From NCBI RefSeq assembly GCF_016786305.1, contig NZ_JADWYV010000002.1: a stretch of 64,000 nt of DNA; one strand, given 5' to 3'. The notes under the pieces were generated by a model, which worked only from the letters and a program-made list of their open reading frames with translations, was not told the origin of the DNA and did not search any database. Below are positions 8,286 to 15,297 of this stretch, piece after piece; the first letter of the stretch is position 1, and each line of letters opens with the position of its first letter. The position numbers were made by a program, and so were the translations under genes. Source of the DNA: Pseudofrankia nepalensis. Lineage in GTDB: Bacteria > Actinomycetota > Actinomycetes > Frankiales > Frankiaceae.

Positions 8286-9500
8286 TCAGCGAATGTGCAG
8301 GCCAGAGATGGCGCGGGCGATCACCAGACGCTGGATCTCGCTCGTGCCTTCGAAGATGGTGTAGATCTTGGAGTCGCGGTACATGCGCTCGACGGGGTGC
8401 TCGCGGCTGTAGCCGGCGCCGCCGAGGATCTGGACGGCCTTCTCGGTGACCGCCACCGCGACCTCGCCGGCCTTCAGCTTGGACATCGAGCCCTCGCCAG
8501 CCTCGAAGGTCTTGCTCTGCTTGCCCATCCAGGCGGCGCGCCAGACCAGCAGCCGGGCCGCGTCGATCTCCATGCGCATGTCGGCGAGGGCGAACGCGAT
8601 CGCCTGGTTCTCGATGATGGGGCGGCCGAAGGCCTCGCGGGTCTTGGCGTATTCCAGCGCGTATTCGTAGGCCGCGCGGGCGATGCCGATCGCCTGGGCG
8701 CCGACGGTCGGGCGGGTCCGCTCGAACGTCGCCATCGCGGCCTGGCCCTTGGCGCTGGTGCCCTCCCGGGCCCTGGCGAGCCGGGCGTCGAGCTTCTCCT
8801 TGCCGCCGAGCAGGCAGCTGCCGGGCAGCCGGACGTCGTCGAAGAAGACGTCCGCGGTGTGCGAGGCGCGCAGGCCGAGCTTCTTGATTTTCTTGGCGGC
8901 CTCCAGGCCCTTGGCGCGCGGCGGGACGACGAAGGTGGCCTGGCCGCGGGCCTTGAGCTCGGGTTCGACGGAGGCGACGACGACGTGGACGTCCGCGATT
9001 CCGCCGTTGGTGATCCAGGCCTTCTGGCCGTTGATGACCCACTCGTCGCTGGCCTCGTCGTAGCGGGCCCGGGTGCGCAGCGAGGAGACGTCGGAGCCGG
9101 CGCCCGGCTCGGAGACGCAGAACGCGCCGAGCTTCGGGTCGGCGGCGTCGCCGTAGCACTGCGGCGCCCATTCGAACAGCTGCTCGGTGGTGCCGGCCGA
9201 GGAGATGCCGGCGACGGCCAGCGAGGTGCCCATGAGGGACATGCCGATTCCGGCGTCTCCCCAGAACAGCTCCTCGCACAGCACTGGCAGGGACAGGCCG
9301 GTCTCGTCGGCGAACAGCGTCGCGATCGTGTCGAAGCCGTACAGGCCGATCTTGGCGGCCTCCTGGATGACGGGCCAGGGGGTCTCCTCGCGCTCGTCCC
9401 ACTCGGACGCCGCCGGCCGCACGATGTCGGCGGCGAAGCCGTGCGCCCAGTCCCGCAGTTCGCGCTGCTCGTCCGAGAGATCGAGGCTGAAGCCACTCAT
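8286..9500 (-). CDS. Acyl-CoA dehydrogenase
   Basis: A 404-aa FAD enzyme that oxidises an acyl-CoA to the 2-enoyl-CoA. The family signatures are clear: FCVSEPGAGSDVSSL (about residues 132-146), WVINGQKAWITNG, then FGRPIIENQAIAFALADM. Near the C-terminus the block IYTIFEGTSEIQRL contains the catalytic Glu position of medium-chain-type enzymes. Start ATG 9500 has GGAGGG about 10 nt upstream. Upstream frame continues without coding character. It is divergent from a PPOX gene, with inverted repeats in between that may bind a TetR-type fatty-acid regulator. The substrate chain type cannot be read from the sequence. Confidence 0.93.
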   Translation of the reverse strand: MSGFSLDLSDEQRELRDWAHGFAADIVRPAASEWDEREETPWPVIQEAAKIGLYGFDTIATLFADETGLSLPVLCEELFWGDAGIGMSLMGTSLAVAGISSAGTTEQLFEWAPQCYGDAADPKLGAFCVSEPGAGSDVSSLRTRARYDEASDEWVINGQKAWITNGGIADVHVVVASVEPELKARGQATFVVPPRAKGLEAAKKIKKLGLRASHTADVFFDDVRLPGSCLLGGKEKLDARLARAREGTSAKGQAAMATFERTRPTVGAQAIGIARAAYEYALEYAKTREAFGRPIIENQAIAFALADMRMEIDAARLLVWRAAWMGKQSKTFEAGEGSMSKLKAGEVAVAVTEKAVQILGGAGYSREHPVERMYRDSKIYTIFEGTSEIQRLVIARAISGLHIR

Positions 9501-9557
9501 CGTGGTCGGTCCCTCCACCTGAGTTTCGATACCGCTGCTACGGCTGATACCGCTGAG

Positions 9558-9585
9558 TACCGCACGGTAAGCATACCGATGGGTA
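9558..9585. promoter_or_regulatory. Two small inverted repeats between divergent genes
   Basis: TACCGCACGGTA (9558-9569) and TACCGATGGGTA (9574-9585) lie 58-85 nt upstream of the acyl-CoA dehydrogenase start. Repeated TACC/GGTA half-sites spaced one helical turn and a half apart would suit a TetR-like dimer. No regulator gene is adjacent, so the binding protein is unknown. Confidence 0.35.
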
Positions 9586-9694
9586 ACTTTCGGCGGAAGC
9601 GTACTTCCCGGCCGCCTGCCAGGGGCCGTACCGGCGATTCCAGCGGCTCGCGGCACCAGTCCGCTCGTCTGGCTCGTCGCGTCACCGACCTACC

Positions 9695-10189
9695 GTGAGC
9701 GCCGTGAATCTCGACGATGCCCAGACGCGGGCCCGGTTCGCCGCCGCCCGGGTGGCCCGGCTCGCGACCGTCAGCGCCGACGGCGCGCCCCGCCTGGTCC
9801 CGGTCACGTTCGCCGCGCTGGGGCCCTCCGGCGACTTCGGGACGCTTCAGGCCCGCGGGACGATCGTGACGGCCGTCGACCACAAGCCCAAGCGGAGCAC
9901 CCGGCTGCGCCGGCTTGAGGACATCGCGCGCCAGCCGCGGGTGACGCTGCTCGCCGACGAGTACGACGACGACTGGACGCGGCTGTGGTGGGCCCGGGCG
10001 GATGGCCTTGCCCACGTCGTCGAGCCGCCGGATCCCGCGTACATGGCCGCCGTCCGCGCGCTGGCCGCGCGTTACGCGCAGTACCGCGAGCACCCGCCGG
10101 CCGGCCCGGCCATCGTGGTCGCCGTGACCCGCTGGTCCGGGTGGGCTTTCACCGATCCCGGTCCCGACGGCGTCTCTCGCGGATCTTGA
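9695..10189 (+). CDS. PPOX-class F420-dependent oxidoreductase (Rv0121-like)
   Basis: A 164-aa split-barrel flavin/F420-binding protein. It has the family pattern FAAARVARLATVSADGAP at residues 15-32, then PRLVPVTFA, and the central DHKPKRSTRLRRLEDI segment. Length and motifs fit the subfamily named after the M. tuberculosis Rv0121-type PPOX enzymes. It probably reduces small substrates with F420H2 in the cytoplasm; the physiological substrate is unknown. GTG 9695 is taken as start; GTG 9704 is possible. The gene is divergent from the acyl-CoA dehydrogenase and convergent with the nitroreductase. Confidence 0.85.
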   Translation: MSAVNLDDAQTRARFAAARVARLATVSADGAPRLVPVTFAALGPSGDFGTLQARGTIVTAVDHKPKRSTRLRRLEDIARQPRVTLLADEYDDDWTRLWWARADGLAHVVEPPDPAYMAAVRALAARYAQYREHPPAGPAIVVAVTRWSGWAFTDPGPDGVSRGS

Positions 10190-10260
10190 GCGGTCGAGAC
10201 GGGAATCGCGGCTGTCGAGATGATCCCCTGCCGGCCACGGTCCGCGGCCACGACCCGCGG

Positions 10261-11367
10261 CTACGACGCCGGCGGGGTGCCGAACTCCTCGAGGACCTCG
10301 GCTACGGGGCGGCGCCCGGTGGGGGTCAGGGGCGGGGCGGAGTGGTCGGGGTAGCCGACCCGGAGGATCATCTGGGTGTGGCCGGTGCCGCCGGTGGCGG
10401 AGCGGACCAGGGCGCGGGTCGCCTCCATGTCGATCGCCTGGCCGAGCGGTGAGGTGGCGAGCCCGGCGGCGGTCGCCGTCAGCAGCACGCGGCCGAGGCC
10501 GCGGCCGGCGCGCAGCCGGTCGGCCGGGCCGTCCGCGTCGGTGCCGAGGACCAGCACACCCGGGTGCTCGACCGGCGGCTCGGCCGGGGCCGGGCCGGGC
10601 TCGGCCCCGCCAGACCCGCCCGCGGCCTCCCCAGCTCCAGCCCCAGCCACGGCCCCGGCAGCCCCACCCGTGGCCGCGCCGGTCTCGCCGGCCGGCGCGA
10701 AGGAGCGCAGCGCGAACTCCGAGCGGCGGGGCTCGCCGGAACCAGGCGCCGCCGTGAGCGGGACGCCGTCGGTGGCGTCGGGGTCGGCCCGGGTCCACGC
10801 GGCGAGCTCGGTCTGGTAGGCGGGGTCGTGCTGCTCCACCCAGTCGGCCCGGGCCAGCAGCACCGCGAGCTCGACGCGGGCCTGTTCGCTGGTCAGCGAC
10901 GCCAGCCAGCAGCCTTCCGCCTCGGCGGCGTGGCGCAGCTCGCGGACCGCGTCGGCGGGCAGTTCGGCCGGTTCGAACGGGCGGCGGTCGGTGTGCCGGT
11001 GGCCGACCGCCGCGGCCAGGCGCGTCTCCTCGTCGGTCGGCGGGCGCAGGCCGACGATCCGCAGGGCCGCGAGACGGCCGGTGGCGATGTCCGGCCCGTC
11101 GGGCAGCTCGGCTACCTCGACGTCCAGGCCGGCGGCCCGCAGCGCCAGCCACCCGTTCAGCAGGGCGGCGCCGCAGCTGACCAGCAGCTGGCGGTGGTCG
11201 GGGTCCGCGACGGGCAAGGCCCGGCCCAGGTCGGCCGACAGCTCGAGCGCGTCGTCGCGGAAGCGCCAGCGCCACGGCTGGCTGTTGTGGATCGAAGGGG
11301 CCAGGTTCGCCGCCTCGACCGCCGCGTGCACCTGATCCCGGGAGATCGTCGTGCCGTGCGTGACCAT
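10261..11367 (-). CDS. Acg-family nitroreductase-like protein
   Basis: A 368-aa protein of the Acg branch of the nitroreductase superfamily, best known from dormancy (DosR) regulons of mycobacteria. The N-terminal AANLAPSIHNSQPWRW motif (about residues 14-29) and GHRHTDRRPFEP in the middle are diagnostic. Acg proteins bind FMN with a lid that blocks it and may store flavin rather than reduce substrates; that is family knowledge. An insertion of about 45 residues of Gly/Ala/Pro (around 230-280) is unusual. ATG 11367 follows GAGGGGA. It is convergent with the PPOX gene. No DosR-type operator was identified upstream. Confidence 0.85.
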   Translation of the reverse strand: MVTHGTTISRDQVHAAVEAANLAPSIHNSQPWRWRFRDDALELSADLGRALPVADPDHRQLLVSCGAALLNGWLALRAAGLDVEVAELPDGPDIATGRLAALRIVGLRPPTDEETRLAAAVGHRHTDRRPFEPAELPADAVRELRHAAEAEGCWLASLTSEQARVELAVLLARADWVEQHDPAYQTELAAWTRADPDATDGVPLTAAPGSGEPRRSEFALRSFAPAGETGAATGGAAGAVAGAGAGEAAGGSGGAEPGPAPAEPPVEHPGVLVLGTDADGPADRLRAGRGLGRVLLTATAAGLATSPLGQAIDMEATRALVRSATGGTGHTQMILRVGYPDHSAPPLTPTGRRPVAEVLEEFGTPPAS

Positions 11368-11495
11368 GATCCGTCCCCTCGTCCCGCCGAGCGCCCTTCG
11401 CGGTTTCCCCGTCATGTTCCCCACACCGGGCCGTTTGTCCCGGGAGCCGAACGGCCCTTCGCTTCGGGAGGTCCGCCCCGCGCGACGGCGAGGCC

Positions 11496-14144
11496 TCAGC
11501 ACCTGGGGGCGGGAGAACCGCTGGTACCGCTGTAAACGTACCGATGCTCGACCCAGCCGCCGCCCGCGAGCTGGTCCCAGGTGACGCCGTCGGCGTCCAC
11601 CGAGTGGCACAGCAGCGTGACGAGGTCACCGTTGACCAGGCGGCGGGAGGGCTCCGCGCCCAGCAGCGCCTCGGTCAGGCTGTTCACCACTCCGCCGACG
11701 ATGCTCAGGACCGTCGCGTTCTGGACGATCGGGAACGGCCCGGTGGCCGGGCTCGTGGAGCCGGAGCCCACCTTTGGCGAGCTGACCGTGCCCGCGCAGG
11801 CCGGCGCGGCCGACGGCGGCGTCTGGCCTGTCTGGACGTAGCCCGCCGGGATCCAGCCCTCGTCGGTGTAGACCCACAGCCGCGACGGGGACCCGGTGGC
11901 GTTGACCTGCTGGGCGTAGAGGCCGCAGTAGACGTCGACGGCGGTGCCGCTCGGCACCGGGCTGCCCGATCCGCCGAACTGGCCGCCGGTCGACGGGCCT
12001 CGGTAGGTGGGCACCTGGCCGCCGCCCTCCGGCGCGACGACGGTCGTCGGGCTCGCCGCGGCGTCCGAGAGGGGCCGGCCGCTGGTCGTGGCGCGGGGCA
12101 GGTCGGCGGGCACGGTCGCGGTGCCGCCGGGGCCGGCCGACGGCCCGCCTGACGCGGCGCCGAGCCCGGTCGCGGTACCGGTCGGGGTGCCGGGGACGGC
12201 GGCGGAGCCGGAGGGCTGACCGGGACCGGGCTCGGCGCCGAGGACCGTGCCGGCGTCGGCTGTGCTCCCCGGCCCACCATGGGCCTGGCCGGAGACCTCG
12301 GGGGCGCCGCCCGGCCGGGCGCCCGGCGGGCTGGTGTCGGCGCCTTCGCCGTCGCCGAGCAGTAACGGCCGGGCCAGCGCGGCGCTGACCAGCAGCAGGA
12401 ACGCCAGCGCCGCGAGCAGGAGCCGCCGCCGGCGCCGGCGGCGGGCGCCCGCGGTGTGCGCGTCGGGCGGCTCGCCCGGCGCGTCGGCGGGTTCGGCGAG
12501 GACGACGAGCGGGGACGGCCCGTCGGCCGGTGACCCGGCCGGGGGGGCGCCTGGCGACCCGGCCAGGGGAACGATCGGTGACCCGGCCAGGGGGGCGATC
12601 GGCGACCCGGTTCGCGTGGCGCCCGGCTGACGTAGCGGGGTGGTGGACTCCCCGGGGTCCTGGCCGAGCGGGTACGGCGCGGCCGGCGCCGGGATTACCG
12701 GGAGACCCGCGAAGCCAGCGGTTCCCGCCGGATTGGGGCTTCCTGCCCCGTCGGCGACGGGGTTCCTGTCGGACGCCGGGGCCCCGCGGCGCCGCCGGGG
12801 CCGATCGGGAAGGTCTGGAAGATGACCCGGAGGGTCTGCTGGGCGGCCGGCGGTCTCCTGGGTCCCCAACAGCTCGACCTCGCGGGCGACGGGCGTCTGG
12901 AGCACCAGCGCGTCGGTGACGCCGCCGGAGCCGCGGTTGGCGTGGGCGGACGGCTCGGCGGCGACGAGACCGGTGGGTGTCGCGCTCGCCGCCAGCCGCG
13001 CCTGGGCGGCGTCGATGGCGGCCAGTGCCGCGGCGAGCGGGTCCTGCCCGCCCGGCCTGCTTCCGCCCGCGGCCGTCGACTGGCCAGGGGAGCGGCCGGA
13101 CGAGAAGCCGGGGGCCTCGATCGGTCCGGCGCTCGCCGATGGCACCGCGCTCGCTGATGGCACCGCGCTCGCCGGCGGCACCGCGCTCGCCGGCGGCACC
13201 GCGCCCGCTGGCGGTACCGCGCCCACCGTCGGCATGGGGCCGGCCGCGGGCATGGCGCCCGCCTGGGGCACGGCGGCCGGTGGCACCCAGTCCCGCGGCG
13301 TCCGCCGGGCCGCCGCGCCCGCCGCCGCCGGGCTGTCCACCGGCTGGCCGGCAAGGTCCGCGACGAGCGCGACGGCGCTGGGCCGGGCCGCCGGGTCCCG
13401 GTCGAGCGCCGCGGCGACGAGCGCGCGCGTCTGGGGTGGCACGCCGTCCAGCGCGGGCTCGGTGGACAGGATCCGCATCGCGGTCGCGGCCGCCGTCTGC
13501 GCCTCGAACGGGTGGCGCCCGCGCGCCGCGAACGCGACGCACAGCCCCCAGTTGAAGACGTCGGTCGCCGGCGTCGCCGGGTCGCCGTTGAGCTGCTCGG
13601 GGGCCATCCAGGCGACGGTGCCGATCAGGTTGCCGCCGCTGGTGTTGCCGGTCAGGTCGTCGGCCCTGGCCAGCCCGAAGTCGATGATCTTCGGGCCTTC
13701 CCAGGTGAGCAGGATGTTCGCGGGCTTGAGGTCGCGGTGCACGACCCCGGCCGCGTGCACGGCGACCAGGCCCTCGGCGAGGCCGGCGGCGAGCGTGGCC
13801 AGGCTGGTCCCGTCGAGGCGGCCGTGCCGGGTGACCGCCGTCATCAGGTTCGTGCCCTCGACGTACTCCGTGGCCATCCAGGGCTGCTCGGCGTCCAGGT
13901 CGGCGTCGAGGACCCGGGCGACGTGGTCGCCGCGGACCCGGGCCGCGGCGGTGACCTCGCGGCGGAAACGCTCGCGGAACTCGGGCTCGTCGAGCAGGTC
14001 GGCGCGGATGACCTTGACGGCGACCGGGCGGCCCTCCGGGCTGACACCGAGGAACACCGTGCCCATCCCGCCGGTCCCGAGCCGGCCCTTCAACCGGTAT
14101 TGACCGAGCGCGCGCCGGTCTCCCGGGCTTAACGGAGTCAGCAC
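11496..14144 (-). CDS. Transmembrane Ser/Thr protein kinase with extracellular SH3-like repeats
   Basis: An 882-aa eukaryotic-like kinase. Catalytic parts: P-loop GTGGMGTVFLG (23-33), Lys44 in VAVKV, HRDLKPAN (136-143, Asp138), DFG at 155-157 and GTVAWMAPEQ. A long Pro/Ala/Gly-rich juxtamembrane region contains short tandem repeats (ASAVPP/ASAVPS; GSP-x-x-PLA). A basic stretch and one hydrophobic segment at about 565-592 form the membrane anchor. The extracellular part has two segments with Cys and aromatic residues (VDVYCGLYA...; VTLLCHSVDADGVTW...) that look like bacterial SH3-type wall-sensing domains, not PASTA. GTG 14144 is chosen because coding character stops upstream; GAGGGGA lies a little far away (13 nt). 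It probably senses the cell envelope. Confidence 0.88.
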   Translation of the reverse strand: MLTPLSPGDRRALGQYRLKGRLGTGGMGTVFLGVSPEGRPVAVKVIRADLLDEPEFRERFRREVTAAARVRGDHVARVLDADLDAEQPWMATEYVEGTNLMTAVTRHGRLDGTSLATLAAGLAEGLVAVHAAGVVHRDLKPANILLTWEGPKIIDFGLARADDLTGNTSGGNLIGTVAWMAPEQLNGDPATPATDVFNWGLCVAFAARGRHPFEAQTAAATAMRILSTEPALDGVPPQTRALVAAALDRDPAARPSAVALVADLAGQPVDSPAAAGAAARRTPRDWVPPAAVPQAGAMPAAGPMPTVGAVPPAGAVPPASAVPPASAVPSASAVPSASAGPIEAPGFSSGRSPGQSTAAGGSRPGGQDPLAAALAAIDAAQARLAASATPTGLVAAEPSAHANRGSGGVTDALVLQTPVAREVELLGTQETAGRPADPPGHLPDLPDRPRRRRGAPASDRNPVADGAGSPNPAGTAGFAGLPVIPAPAAPYPLGQDPGESTTPLRQPGATRTGSPIAPLAGSPIVPLAGSPGAPPAGSPADGPSPLVVLAEPADAPGEPPDAHTAGARRRRRRRLLLAALAFLLLVSAALARPLLLGDGEGADTSPPGARPGGAPEVSGQAHGGPGSTADAGTVLGAEPGPGQPSGSAAVPGTPTGTATGLGAASGGPSAGPGGTATVPADLPRATTSGRPLSDAAASPTTVVAPEGGGQVPTYRGPSTGGQFGGSGSPVPSGTAVDVYCGLYAQQVNATGSPSRLWVYTDEGWIPAGYVQTGQTPPSAAPACAGTVSSPKVGSGSTSPATGPFPIVQNATVLSIVGGVVNSLTEALLGAEPSRRLVNGDLVTLLCHSVDADGVTWDQLAGGGWVEHRYVYSGTSGSPAPRC

Positions 14145-14393
14145 GCCCGCTTCACGCTTCCCCTCGACCGTCGGTGCCGTCAGCGCCTTCCGCCGGGAGC
14201 CGCGATCGTGACTGTTGTCACGTCCCGGAGGCGCTGGACGACGAGACCATCGCCGTTCGGACCAGCTATAAGGCCTTCGTCCGTGACCGTAGGGCACATC
14301 GTCCCGAGGAATCCTCCCAGAGTGGTCCAAGAGTGCTAGTAGGGATGGGGTGTTGTCCTCCCGGGAGTGACTATGCGTAGCGGCGGGTAGCCC

Positions 14394-15059
14394 ATGGGAA
14401 TGGCTGGAGCCGATCCGAGCGCGGTCATGGCCGAGCTGTTGTCCCGGCACGGTCGCACCTTCGCTGAGGACATCGACGCAGATGTCGCCGCCGACACCGC
14501 GGAGGCCATGTTCCGGCTGCTCGTCTTCGCGACGCTGGCGAGCGCACGCATCCGGTCGTCGGCGGCGGTGCAGGCCTCCAACGCGTTGTTCAAGGAGGGG
14601 TGGACGAGTCCCGCCGCGATGGCCGACTCCACCTGGGAGCAGCGGGTCCAGGTGCTCAACCAGCACGGCTACGCGCGTTACGACGAGAGCGCCGCGCGCA
14701 CCCTCGGCGAGTCGTGTCACTACCTGCTCGAGACCTACGACGGCGACGTGCGCGGGCTGCGCGACGCCGCCGACCACCAGCGCGACCGGGAGCACGCCCT
14801 GCTCCTGGAGATCAAGGGCATCGGCCCCGTCGGCGCCGACATCTTCCTGCGCGAGGCGCAGGCCGGCTGGGATGAGCTGATTCCCTACGTCGACGCCCGC
14901 ACGCGGACGACCGCTCGCGAGCTCGGTTTACCGGGCGACCCGCGCCGGCTGCTCGACGAGGTCGAGCGCGAGGAGTTCCCGCGCCTGGTCGCCGCGCTGG
15001 TCCGCAGCCGGCTGGAACACGACGTCGACGAGGTGATCGACGCCGCCGCCCACCGGTAG
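14394..15059 (+). CDS. HhH-GPD/endonuclease III-like protein
   Basis: A 221-aa helical protein with the helix-hairpin-helix motif EIKGIGPVGADIFLREAQ at about residues 139-156, as in the endonuclease III/HhH-GPD base-excision superfamily. The catalytic Asp of HhH-GPD enzymes may be in YVDARTRTTA just after, but the Cys4 iron-sulfur cluster loop of Nth is absent. It may therefore be a DNA-binding or glycosylase-like protein without the cluster. ATG 14394 or 14400 may be the start. It is divergent from the kinase and upstream of the HelD gene, with about 240 nt between them. Confidence 0.75.
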   Translation: MGMAGADPSAVMAELLSRHGRTFAEDIDADVAADTAEAMFRLLVFATLASARIRSSAAVQASNALFKEGWTSPAAMADSTWEQRVQVLNQHGYARYDESAARTLGESCHYLLETYDGDVRGLRDAADHQRDREHALLLEIKGIGPVGADIFLREAQAGWDELIPYVDARTRTTARELGLPGDPRRLLDEVEREEFPRLVAALVRSRLEHDVDEVIDAAAHR

Positions 15060-15237
15060 CCCGCCGCGGACGCGCGGTCGCCGGGACCCGCGCCGGGCCG
15101 CTGGGACGGGGCTGGGGACGTTGTCGGGACGGGGCTGGGAAGATTGACGCCGGCCGAGCTGTTACGGTGCGTGCTTCGCCCACGAGCGGCGGGCCCGCCC
15201 AGCTCGCCCTGACAGGCGTCGCAGACCTTCACAGCCA

Positions 15238-15263
15238 GCCGGCCGGCGCTGACGCCGGCCGGC
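15238..15263 (+). promoter_or_regulatory. Perfect leader hairpin upstream of helD-like gene
   Basis: GCCGGCCGGCG pairs perfectly with CGCCGGCCGGC around a CTGA loop, ending about 20 nt before the GGAGGAG ribosome site. It has no T-run. It could pause RNA polymerase or stabilise the leader. This is notable because the downstream product acts on stalled polymerase. Confidence 0.5.
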
Positions 15264-15297
15264 CGCTGTCCGTTCCCGCGCGGAGGAGAGATAGGCC

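Noticed and set aside
15060..15297. Rifamycin-associated element upstream of the HelD-like gene
   Set aside because: I looked for the GGGGCTTGC-type 19-bp inverted repeat known upstream of rifampicin-induced helR genes and saw none.
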